5,958 bases of DNA from an uncultured Treponema sp. (GCA_905236315.1 CAJOPO010000132.1:1-5958); one strand, 5' to 3'. Numbered from the stretch's first letter, positions 1 to 5,726 are shown. Notes: generated by a model not told the origin, from the letters alone. Translations and numbers: made by a program.

Positions 1-13
1 ATCCGTGTAATGC

Positions 14-62
14 TAGCGAAAAAACACAAGCTTTATGGATTTTTCGCTACGCTCAAAATGAC
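14..62. repeat. Left-edge dispersed repeat with 10-bp inverted repeat
   Basis: The arms TAGCGAAAAA (14-23) and TTTTTCGCTA (40-49) are perfect reverse complements around a 16-base loop that contains AAGCTT. The adjoining stretch, read on the minus strand from 62 to 37, has the pattern CATTTTGAGCGTAGCGAAAA. I recognise this as the kind of short dispersed repeat that yields spurious peptides such as VILSVAKNP or HFERSEKS in many bacterial genomes. Its copy number here cannot be judged from one window. It supplies the last codons and stop of the adjacent two-TM reading frame. The element may extend beyond base 1. Confidence 0.6.
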
Positions 63-377
63 GGTTGAAAGTTTTGGCATACTTTCTGTAACACAACCTC
101 TTTCTTGCCATAAATAAAATGCATCTAAATATGCAAAAAGAAAGACTACAGCGACTAAAGCCCCTATTAATAAAATATCTGATAAATCTTTTAGATTAAA
201 AAAAGTAATTAAAGCAACAAATAATGTTAAGCACCAACCTTTTATCATAAAAGAATTATTTGCCATACGAGTTATGCAAGCTTGAATTAAATCAATTTCT
301 TTATGTAATTTTTCTTCATTATCCATATATTGGTCTCTGTATTTTTTCTTTATTAGCATATTAGCAAGTACAGGCAT
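33..377 (-). CDS. Small two-TM membrane protein next to TIR gene, C-terminus probably decayed
   Basis: The frame encodes up to 114 residues. A charged N-terminal part (KKYRDQY, EEKLHKEIDLIQ) leads to a conserved-looking segment RMANNSFMIKGW (38-48). Two hydrophobic helices follow at about 44-61 and 66-86, then LDAFYLWQER (84-93). This layout resembles small 2TM proteins, broadly SLATT-like, found beside sensor or effector genes in defence loci. That comparison is from memory and no family is assigned. The farthest ATG is at 377, but the ATG at 326 (MDNEEKLHKE) is the likelier start, with a weak AGAGA seven bases upstream. The gene begins 25 or 76 bp after the full-length end of the TIR pseudogene and should share its promoter. 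After R93 the residues look wrong. Reading the other frame from base 96 gives LCYRKYAKTFN, a better continuation after ER, so a frameshift near 96-98 is likely. The tail STVILSVAKNP comes from the edge repeat. Confidence 0.6.
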   Translation of the reverse strand: MPVLANMLIKKKYRDQYMDNEEKLHKEIDLIQACITRMANNSFMIKGWCLTLFVALITFFNLKDLSDILLIGALVAVVFLFAYLDAFYLWQERGCVTESMPKLSTVILSVAKNP

Positions 378-402
378 TCCATCAATGAGTTTTGTTTATT
401 TC

Positions 403-935
403 TTAACTTTCAATCCATTTATGACATTCTTGAGGAGATTGCCCATTTGAATAATTAATTCACAGATAGTTGCCATCGTAATTTTCTATGCCACAAATAT
501 CTACATATGGATATAAGCCCAAGAATTCAATACCTTTATAGTTTTCTGAAGTATTTCCAATAAGATGACAAATTGCTACTTTCCCATTATAACCATCCAT
601 ATTGATTTAGATGAATTGGAAGATGTTGCATAGAATAAACATTTTGAATGTTGCATCCTTTTCTTTAAGATATTTGCTGTTGCAGAAGTGACATTACTTC
701 TATCTAATTGAGGGACATTTATCCAATCAACATAAACTGAAAAACCAAAATCTTTTTCTAATTTTTCTTTTAATCCCCTAATTGCATCTTTGTCAGCAGA
801 ACTATGTGATAAGAAAATATCAAAATCATTAAGTTTTTTGCTTTCAGAAAAATAATAAGATTCCCCACTTTTTTGCAAAGTAGATTCAATTATTCGACTT
901 CTTGTTACTAATTCATCTTTATTAAAATATGCCAT
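403..935 (-). pseudogene. TIR-domain protein gene, inactivated by a deletion/frameshift and a nonsense codon
   Basis: The intact frame runs 935-597 and gives 113 native residues. It contains a TIR-type core: FDIFLSHSSADKDAIRGLKEKL (38-59, beta-A and alpha-A), VYVDWINVPQLDRS (67-80, BB-loop region), then KCLFYATSSNSSKSIW (98-113). It then terminates as MVIMGK. Moving to another frame at base 597 restores a plausible C-terminus, DGYNGKVAICHLIGN to LGLYPYVDICGIENYDGNYL, which hits TGA at 460-462. Reading through that TGA as Trp gives INYSNGQSPQECHKWIES and a TAA at 403-405. The reconstructed protein is about 185 residues. Many relatives carry MPWELGYF between IW and DG, so about 25 bp were lost between two ATG triplets. 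The Glu of WEL corresponds to the catalytic glutamate of TIR NADases, so any NAD-cleaving activity should be lost. The start ATG (933-935) has AGGGAG (942-947) six bases upstream. The truncated frame alone could express a 119-residue fragment. Confidence 0.85.
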
Positions 936-941
936 GTATTA

Positions 942-947
942 CTCCCT
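942..947 (-). promoter_or_regulatory. Shine-Dalgarno of TIR gene
   Basis: AGGGAG on the minus strand lies six bases upstream of the ATG at 933-935. It fixes the start of the TIR reading frame and is the strongest ribosome binding site in the window together with that of hflC. Confidence 0.75.
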
Positions 948-974
948 ATCGTTTTTTTGAGTTATATGCTTAGT

Positions 975-1003
975 ATTTTACCAATTATTAGCAAAATTGT
1001 CAG
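975..1003 (-). promoter_or_regulatory. Sigma-70-type promoter of TIR/2TM module
   Basis: On the minus strand, CTGACA (998-1003) matches five of six -35 consensus bases. TAAAAT (975-980) matches five of six -10 bases, and the spacer is exactly 17 bp. Transcription would start near 968 and give a short leader carrying the AGGGAG site. The module therefore had its own promoter, independent of the hflC operon upstream. Confidence 0.65.
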
Positions 1004-1086
1004 TATGTTTCAATCTAGCTACGTACGTGTTTTTAGAGTATAAAATTTTTTAACGAAATGTGAGAAATACTTAGCGGTTAAATATT

Positions 1087-1165
1087 TTATCTTTTGCCTG
1101 TAGGAGAGTACAGCTTAAAATAGTTCATATTTATACTATAAGGGTAGCGTCAAAATCGCCCATAG
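1087..1165 (-). pseudogene. Diverged, frameshifted copy of the hflC 3' end
   Basis: This stretch aligns with the last 80 bp of hflC (1268-1347) at 65 of about 77 aligned positions by hand, with a 3-base gap and a 2-base gap. Read on the minus strand it starts MGDFDAT, as in HflC. A 2-base insertion then shifts the frame, and it ends NMNYFKLYSPTGKR and TAA at 1087. HflC itself ends NMDYFKYMYSPAGRR. The codon-sized gap and conservative changes (D to N, R to K) suggest the copy diverged while still coding and was broken later. It has no upstream hflC sequence, so it is a fragment. It may be the displaced tail of an older hflC allele or the trace of an insertion into the end of the gene. Confidence 0.8.
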
Positions 1166-1262
1166 GTGCATAACAAACGGATTTGTTTGCACCTACGGGG
1201 AAGCACGTAAAAAGAAGAGCATTAGCTCGGAGCAAATTTGCTCTTAAACAAATCCGTTTGTT
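1165..1262. repeat. Inverted-repeat element between the two hflC tails
   Basis: The outer arms AACAAACGGATTTGTTT (1172-1188) and AAACAAATCCGTTTGTT (1246-1262) are perfect 17-bp reverse complements. The left arm also forms its own hairpin: GGTGCA(t)AACAAA (1165-1177), loop CGGA, then TTTGTTTGCACC (1182-1193). The interior holds the perfect 14-bp palindrome GAGCAAATTTGCTC (1230-1243). The unit is noncoding, MITE- or REP-like, and fills exactly the gap between the partial hflC copy and the hflC stop codon. There is no run of U after the hairpins, so a classical intrinsic terminator is not supported, though the structure could protect the hflC mRNA 3' end. No clear target-site duplication is seen. 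Confidence 0.75.
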
Positions 1263-1267
1263 TTCCT

Positions 1268-2269
1268 TTATCTTCTTCCCGCTGGAGAATACATATACTT
1301 AAAGTAATCCATATTTGTACTATAGGTAGCATCAAAATCGCCCATAGTATTTTTATAAGACTCCATAGTCTTCCAGAACTCATAAAAAGAAGGGTCTTGA
1401 CTATAAGCTTCAGTATAAATGGCAGCGGCCTCTGCATCAGCCTTACCCTTTGTTTCCTCGCTCTTTCGGTATGCCTCACTTTCTATAGTGCGTCTTTCGT
1501 TTTCTAACTTACCTAACCACTCAGCCTTCTTGCCCTCGCCCAAAGAACGATAAGCCTGCGCCACTTGGTTACGCTCCTTTATCATACGATTATAAACACT
1601 TTGCGTAAGTTCATCAGAATACTTTATCTGTCTAGGCACTATATCAATAAGCTCTATGCCATATTCGCCCACCATTTTACGAGCATCCTCCGCCATCTCG
1701 TTACACAAGGCATCGCGCCCCTTTACAACGTTTTCGTTTTGGTTGCTCACATTAACAAGGGCTTCTATTTCTGCACTATCGTCATCATTTATACCCGCCA
1801 CTTGAGTTTCTGAACTTCCCTCTGTTTGCTCATTAATTATATTACTAGAGCGAACAATCTCACTTAAACGGTTTCGCGTTATTACAGTGCGAGTAGAAGA
1901 ATCAATTACATCGCTAAGTTTATTATAAGCAGTATCTAAAGTCTTAAATGACTGATAAAACAAAGCGGGGTCGCTTATTCTCCAGCGGCTTGTAGTATCT
2001 ACAATTATAAATTGATTTTCTTTTGTAGGTATTCTAGCGTCATCACCGTCTAAAGACAAAATGCGACTAGGATAAGTTGTTACAGTATCAATAAAAGGAA
2101 CCTTTATATAAAGACCTGCTTGAGTATGAGATGTAACAATCTGCCCAAACCTTGTAACTACCACCTGCTGCCCTTCATTAATAACGTATAGAGGACCTGC
2201 TGCAAAAAATATTACAATAACAAGTAGTACAATACCTAAGCAAACATAAATCTTTGTATTCTTTTTCAT
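1268..2269 (-). CDS. hflC: HflC, SPFH/band-7 membrane protein, modulator of FtsH
   Basis: This encodes 333 residues, close to the usual HflC length. In characterised bacteria HflC pairs with HflK in a large membrane-anchored complex around the FtsH protease and restrains degradation of membrane substrates. A short cytoplasmic N-terminus is followed by one transmembrane helix (about 7-29). The SPFH domain opens with VINEGQQVVVTRFGQIV (29-45) and includes AGLYIKVPFID (51-61). The hallmark C-terminal region has RMIKERNQVAQAYRSLGEG (228-246), KGKADAEAAAIYTEAY (274-289) and DPSFYEFWKTMESY (292-305). Residues about 145-182 form a Gln/Asn/Asp/Ser-rich low-complexity insert (NDDDS) within the SPFH region. 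The start is fixed by the TM helix and by GAGGG (2276-2280) six bases upstream. It begins 11 bp after the hflK stop and is the last gene of the unit. A broken copy of its 3' end lies downstream. Confidence 0.95.
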   Translation of the reverse strand: MKKNTKIYVCLGIVLLVIVIFFAAGPLYVINEGQQVVVTRFGQIVTSHTQAGLYIKVPFIDTVTTYPSRILSLDGDDARIPTKENQFIIVDTTSRWRISDPALFYQSFKTLDTAYNKLSDVIDSSTRTVITRNRLSEIVRSSNIINEQTEGSSETQVAGINDDDSAEIEALVNVSNQNENVVKGRDALCNEMAEDARKMVGEYGIELIDIVPRQIKYSDELTQSVYNRMIKERNQVAQAYRSLGEGKKAEWLGKLENERRTIESEAYRKSEETKGKADAEAAAIYTEAYSQDPSFYEFWKTMESYKNTMGDFDATYSTNMDYFKYMYSPAGRR

Positions 2270-2275
2270 TTCTTG

Positions 2276-2280
2276 CCCTC
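2276..2280 (-). promoter_or_regulatory. Shine-Dalgarno of hflC
   Basis: GAGGG on the minus strand sits directly after the hflK TAA (2281-2283) and six bases before the hflC ATG. This allows efficient reinitiation between the two subunit genes, consistent with matched production of the two partners. Confidence 0.7.
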
Positions 2281-3258
2281 TTATTGCTTTCCTAAATCCT
2301 TAATAGGAAGAACGTTATCAAGCTCTCCGTCTATAAGAGAAGGCTTTTTATCTTTTGCCTGAGTATTAAATATCTCTTCCATTGTTTCCAAATAAAGACG
2401 CTGCCTTGTAATAGCGGGAGCCTTTCTATATTCTTCATATACGGAATTAAAACGTGCAACATCACCCTTTGCTCTGTTTACACGTTCTGAAGCATAACCT
2501 TCTGCAATTTGTATCTGCCTGTCAGCTTCGCCCTGCGCTCTAGGTATTTCTGCATTGTAGCTTTCTTTGCCTTCATTTATAAAGCGATTCATATCTTGAA
2601 TAGCTTTGTTTACATCTTCAAAAGCATCTTGAACGCCAGAAGGAGGCACAATATTCTGCAATTTTACTGCAAAAACGTTTATGCCCATTCCTAAGTTTTG
2701 AAACTGCTTGTTCATCATTTCAACGGCATTGCTTTCTATATTGCTTCTTTCCCTACCCATTACATCAAGAATAGCTCTGTCGCCCACAAGGGTGTTTATT
2801 ACAGAACGACTAATATCCCTTATAGTCTGAGTTTTTTCTTGCACTGTAAAAAGCCAAGCACGAGGGTCTACAATTCTGTACTGAATAATCCATTCAACGT
2901 TTACAATGTTCAAATCCCCTGTTAGCATAGTGGATTCAGATGTAATATCATTTTGATACTGATTATTAACGCCGCTTTTTGTAGTCTTAAATCCAAACTG
3001 CTCTGTTTGAACCACCTTGTTACCAGGCACTATAAACTTTCTGTCTATAAAAGGCACCTTAAACTGTAAACCAGGTCCTAAAGTTTTATAGTAAGCCCCA
3101 AACCTAGTAATCACCGCCTGTTCTGCTTGATCAACCACAAACATACTAGAAAAAAACATTATAACAACTAATGCTGTAATTATAATAGCAATAATTATAG
3201 AAGGACTAATATGTTTTCCTTTTACCTTAGAAAAGGGATTTTTATTATCATCTGCCAT
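2281..3258 (-). CDS. hflK: HflK, SPFH/band-7 membrane protein, partner of HflC
   Basis: This encodes 325 residues. HflK forms the hetero-oligomeric HflK-HflC complex associated with FtsH in the membrane. A short hydrophilic N-terminus (KNPFSKVKGKH) precedes a single TM helix (about 19-41). The band-7/SPFH start VDQAEQAVITRFG (42-54) and GPGLQFKVPFID (61-72) follow. Further family landmarks are IQYRIVDPRAWLF (125-137), IVPPSGVQDAFEDVNKA (203-219), the charged helix EADRQIQIAEGYASERVNRA (244-263), and TRQRLYLETMEEIF (284-297). The long Gly-rich N-terminus of the E. coli protein is absent, so this is the shorter form of the family. The ATG overlaps the purD stop in TAATG, with AGAGG about ten bases upstream inside purD, so translation is probably coupled. 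hflK rather than a second hflC is called from gene order and the IVPP..V..AF.DV pattern. Confidence 0.94.
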   Translation of the reverse strand: MADDNKNPFSKVKGKHISPSIIIAIIITALVVIMFFSSMFVVDQAEQAVITRFGAYYKTLGPGLQFKVPFIDRKFIVPGNKVVQTEQFGFKTTKSGVNNQYQNDITSESTMLTGDLNIVNVEWIIQYRIVDPRAWLFTVQEKTQTIRDISRSVINTLVGDRAILDVMGRERSNIESNAVEMMNKQFQNLGMGINVFAVKLQNIVPPSGVQDAFEDVNKAIQDMNRFINEGKESYNAEIPRAQGEADRQIQIAEGYASERVNRAKGDVARFNSVYEEYRKAPAITRQRLYLETMEEIFNTQAKDKKPSLIDGELDNVLPIKDLGKQ

Positions 3259-4619
3259 TATTCATCAACCTCTGTAGCACCTTGTAAACCTATATCATGA
3301 CGATAAAACATATTTTCAAAATGAATTGCATTCATAGCATCATAGGCATTATTCCATGCTTGTGAAAAGTTTTTTCCATAAGATGAACACGCTAGAACAC
3401 GCCCCCCACTGGTTACAAGCCCTGTGGACGTAGATTCAAACTTTGGCGCATGGGTAGACCTTCTGTCTGCTATGGCACCTGCTATAAACAACTTAGCACC
3501 TGTTTTTTTAAAACCATTTTCGTTAATATATATGGGAATACCTTTTGCATATTCACGAGGATAGCCACCACTTACCGCTACAGGAGCAACTACATAGCCC
3601 TTTTTCCACTGTAGATTAAAATCATTAAGAGTTTCATCTGTTATAGCACGGCATAACTCTAAAAAGTCAAAATCCATAAGGGGTAAAACAGCCTGAGTTT
3701 CTGGGTCGCCTAAGCGCACATTATATTCAAGGCACTTAGGACCATCTTGTGTAAGAATAAGACCAAAGAATATAAATCCTCTGTAATCATAGCCTTCTTC
3801 TATAAGACCTTTTAGTGTGGGAGATAAAATATTTTTTTCAAACTGTGCCATAATAAGAGGCGTTATATCATCTAGTGGGCAGACAGCCCCCATGCCACCT
3901 GTATTAGGTCCCTTAGAAGCATCACACAAACGCTTGTGGTCTCTAGCTGCAAGAAAGGGCTTTATACACGCTTTTCCTGCTTTTGCTCCCTCTGGGGTTA
4001 CACTTACCGCAGCTAATATAGAAGCTTCTGGTCCTTTTAAACATTCTTCTATAACAAGTTTTTTTCCCGAATCTTCTTCCATTAAATTATCTATTGCATC
4101 TAGGGCTTCTTCTAAGGTAGAGGCAACAACAACCCCTTTCCCTGCCGCAAGTCCATCCGCTTTTATTACTATAGGGACACCTTTTGCGTTTACATACGCT
4201 ATAGCTTCTTGCCTATCGGTAAAAGTTCTACTCTGTGCGCAGGCTACGCCATACTTTGCCATAAAAGTTTTTGCAAGGTCTTTGCTTGCCTCTAGTTGAG
4301 CACCTGCCATCTTAGGTCCCACTGTAGGAATACCTGCTTTCCAAAAAGCATCTGAGAGTCCTTCTGCAAGGGGATTTTCTGGTCCTATTACAGCAAGAGT
4401 GCAACCTTCATGTAAGGCTATTTGAACATAGGCTTCTTTACTAGTCATATCTTGCGTTACATAAGCGCAATTAGAAGGTATGATGTTCAAACACTTGTTT
4501 TCTAAAGCTGTGCCACCATTTCCTGGAACACATATTACATCTGTTACAGATTCACTTTGTGCAAGTTTCCATGCTATAGCATGCTCGCGTCCACCGTTTC
4601 CTACAACTAAAACTTTCAT
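3258..4619 (-). CDS. purD: Phosphoribosylamine-glycine ligase (GAR synthetase)
   Basis: PurD catalyses the second step of de novo purine synthesis: phosphoribosylamine + glycine + ATP to GAR, in the cytosol. It is an ATP-grasp enzyme. At 453 residues it is slightly longer than the usual ~420-430. The N-terminal domain has VGNGGREHA (6-14) and GPENPLAEGL (79-88). ASKDLAKTFMAKYGV (111-125) leads into the ATP-grasp part with IKADGLAAGKGVVVA (152-166) and EECLKGPEAS (191-200). The signature DHKRLCDASKGPNTGGMGAV spans 227-246, and the metal-binding ECLEYNVRLGDPETQ-type motif lies at 297-309 (NVRLGDPETQ, where NARFGDPETQ is common). The C-terminal domain has GGRVLA (405-410) and YRHDIG (439-444). 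All key segments are present, so it should be active. It begins 27 bp after the beta-barrel gene, with no clear Shine-Dalgarno and a U-rich upstream stretch, and ends by a one-base overlap with hflK. Confidence 0.97.
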   Translation of the reverse strand: MKVLVVGNGGREHAIAWKLAQSESVTDVICVPGNGGTALENKCLNIIPSNCAYVTQDMTSKEAYVQIALHEGCTLAVIGPENPLAEGLSDAFWKAGIPTVGPKMAGAQLEASKDLAKTFMAKYGVACAQSRTFTDRQEAIAYVNAKGVPIVIKADGLAAGKGVVVASTLEEALDAIDNLMEEDSGKKLVIEECLKGPEASILAAVSVTPEGAKAGKACIKPFLAARDHKRLCDASKGPNTGGMGAVCPLDDITPLIMAQFEKNILSPTLKGLIEEGYDYRGFIFFGLILTQDGPKCLEYNVRLGDPETQAVLPLMDFDFLELCRAITDETLNDFNLQWKKGYVVAPVAVSGGYPREYAKGIPIYINENGFKKTGAKLFIAGAIADRRSTHAPKFESTSTGLVTSGGRVLACSSYGKNFSQAWNNAYDAMNAIHFENMFYRHDIGLQGATEVDE

Positions 4620-4646
4620 ATAAAAATAATAGAATAAAAGAAATGA

Positions 4647-5204
4647 TTATACAAGGGGAAAAGCCATTCCTACGTTAAATAGAAAGGAACCTCGCATAAA
4701 TAGGTCGCGGTTGTAATTGTCATTCGTTACAAAAATGTCTTGTAAATACCTAACTCCTAAAATTAAGTTCATAAGACCTATGGGGTGTTCATAATTAACG
4801 CCCCCTGTTATGCCCAATATCATTTGGTATCTGTATCTGTAGCCATCGTTTTTTTCATAAAGAAAGCAGGGAATTGATAAGTTAGGGCCAAGTAAAAAGT
4901 TTAGTCTCCAAAAGCGAGCCGTTAATAAAACAGGAATATCTATGGAAGCATATCTATATTGTGCCTTCGCTTCATTTAGCCAGTTGTAAGAAATATTTAA
5001 TTCAGGCTGAATACCTAATGTCTTGCCTAAGGAATAATATAGAGCAACGCCCCCACCTGCTTGAAAACTCCAATAATTACCATTCATGGTATCAAGTTCA
5101 AAGCCACCTTGTCCATGCACTTCAAAGTAAGTGTCTGCATAAGAGGGGGCGCAAAAGAGCGCAAATATTGATAATGTTGTTATAACTGCAAATAGCTTTC
5201 TCAT
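4647..5204 (-). CDS. Secreted outer-membrane beta-barrel protein
   Basis: This encodes 185 residues with a clear Sec signal peptide. A basic MRK is followed by a hydrophobic core (about 4-18), and signal peptidase I probably cuts after Ala-23 (PSYA-DT). C18 lacks a proper lipobox, so a lipoprotein is unlikely. The mature part alternates aromatic and small residues in short amphipathic strands (YFEVHGQGGFEL, WSFQAGGGVALYYSL, IQPELNISYNW, YASIDIPVLLTARF, LNFLLGPNLSI, MILGITGGVNYEH, LNLILGVRYL) and ends FLFNVGMAFPLV, with a near-C-terminal Phe. This fits a small eight-strand-type barrel of the OMP_b-brl/PorT-like class seen in spirochaetes and Bacteroidetes. The exact role is unknown. The signal peptide fixes the start. 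No Shine-Dalgarno is visible, and a promoter lies almost against the ATG. It is the probable first gene of the unit that continues into purD. Confidence 0.85.
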   Translation of the reverse strand: MRKLFAVITTLSIFALFCAPSYADTYFEVHGQGGFELDTMNGNYWSFQAGGGVALYYSLGKTLGIQPELNISYNWLNEAKAQYRYASIDIPVLLTARFWRLNFLLGPNLSIPCFLYEKNDGYRYRYQMILGITGGVNYEHPIGLMNLILGVRYLQDIFVTNDNYNRDLFMRGSFLFNVGMAFPLV

Positions 5205-5210
5205 AATTTA

Positions 5211-5239
5211 AGTATGGATTAAAGGAAAGTGAAAGTCAA
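5211..5239 (-). promoter_or_regulatory. Promoter abutting the beta-barrel gene start
   Basis: On the minus strand, TTGACT (5234-5239, five of six) and CATACT (5211-5216, four of six) are separated by 17 bp. Only six bases lie between the -10 box and the ATG, so initiation would fall at or next to the A of the start codon. Together with the missing Shine-Dalgarno this predicts a leaderless message. Confidence 0.5.
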
Positions 5240-5244
5240 TAGTA

Positions 5245-5261
5245 GGAGTGAGGAGTGAGGA
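5245..5261. repeat. Short G/A-rich tandem repeat
   Basis: GGAGTGA occurs twice in tandem (5245-5251, 5252-5258) and continues with GGA. It is a low-complexity tract in the noncoding region upstream of the beta-barrel gene. No function is visible. Confidence 0.6.
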
Positions 5262-5324
5262 ATTAGACGATAGAAGATAGTGGCAGGGGGCAAAGTTGAT
5301 TTGTGGGCAGTTCAATGCACTACC

Positions 5325-5333
5325 ATTATAACA
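5325..5333 (-). promoter_or_regulatory. Extended -10 element upstream of the beta-barrel gene
   Basis: The minus strand reads TGTTATAAT, a perfect TATAAT with a TGn extension. No good -35 box is present at 17 bp, as is common for extended -10 promoters. Transcription would start near 5318 and give a leader of about 110 bases before the beta-barrel gene. It lies directly at the edge of the 44-bp tandem array, so the array would sit just upstream of this promoter. It could instead be the leftover promoter of a lost gene. Confidence 0.4.
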
Positions 5334-5342
5334 GCACAGGAA

Positions 5343-5563
5343 TTTTTAAGTTGTAGCCTGCTACTTAATGTCCTGCATTACCGAAAGTTTTAAATCGTAG
5401 CCCGCTACATGATGTCCCGCATTGCCGAAAGTTTTAAATCGTAGCCCGCTACATGATGTCCCGCATTGCCGAAAGTTTCAAGGCGTAGCCTACTACTTGA
5501 TGTCCTGCATTGCCGAAAGTTTTTAGTCGTAGCCTACTACTTTACATCATCTTCAAGCCGCAA
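5343..5563. repeat. Tandem array of 44-bp repeats
   Basis: Contiguous units occupy 5343-5386, 5387-5430, 5431-5474 and 5475-5518, with a degenerate fifth at 5519-5563. Units two and three are identical over all 44 bases. Units one and four differ at scattered positions, and unit five keeps only its first half (GTAGCCTACTAC) and traces of the end. Each unit has a small dyad, GTAGC-CC-GCTAC in the identical copies, and a conserved end CATTGCCGAAAGTTT. There are no spacers, so this is not a CRISPR array. The length is not a multiple of three, so it is not a protein repeat. It may be a binding-site array, an iteron-like element or an expanding minisatellite. Confidence 0.9.
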
Positions 5564-5691
5564 GTTGTTCCACACACTGAAAGCATTTATGGCACAGCAC
5601 ATTTTTGATGATGACAAAACTCAAAGTAATGTCAGTCATATAATTTGAGAATGATTCATTTATTGTTATTACCCATTTATCAGAAACAATA
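5564..5691. other. Noncoding gap, no gene recognised
   Basis: This stretch connects the 44-bp array to the promoter of the transposase-like gene. Together with 5205-5342 and the array it makes a gene-free region of about 520 bp. Only tiny open frames occur here. One is a 28-codon minus-strand frame (5553-5639) with three closely spaced cysteines, but it has no ribosome binding site and I do not call it a gene. I see no tRNA, riboswitch or intrinsic terminator. Confidence 0.5.
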
Positions 5692-5720
5692 TTGAAAAAT
5701 CCGCTAATCTATGCTACAGT
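5692..5720 (+). promoter_or_regulatory. Promoter abutting the transposase-like gene start
   Basis: TTGAAA (5692-5697) and TACAGT (5715-5720) are separated by 17 bp, and a TG one base before the -10 box (5712-5713) makes it an extended -10. Only six bases separate the -10 box from the ATG at 5727, and there is no Shine-Dalgarno. The geometry is the same as proposed for the beta-barrel gene and predicts a leaderless transcript. Confidence 0.5.
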
Positions 5721-5726
5721 AAATCT

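Noticed and set aside
1165..1262. Hairpins after hflC considered as an intrinsic terminator
   Set aside because: The stems are not followed by a U-run on the minus strand. The structure fits a repeat element better.
1222..1813. Open frames on either strand overlapping hflC in other frames
   Set aside because: They are shadows of the hflC coding sequence. Their hydrophobic content comes from the complementary codons.
3817..4299. Open frame of 160 codons on the plus strand inside purD
   Set aside because: It is the antisense shadow of a fully conserved purD coding region, with no family similarity or ribosome binding site.
5343..5563. Regular repeats considered as a CRISPR array
   Set aside because: The 44-bp units are directly contiguous with no unique spacers, and no cas genes are present.
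5553..5639. 28-codon minus-strand frame with closely spaced cysteines (CHKCFQC)
   Set aside because: It has no Shine-Dalgarno, no nearby promoter and no recognised family. A frame this short is expected by chance.
5466..5648. 60-codon plus-strand frame across the 44-bp array
   Set aside because: It starts inside a repeat whose length is not a multiple of three, and shows no conserved protein features.
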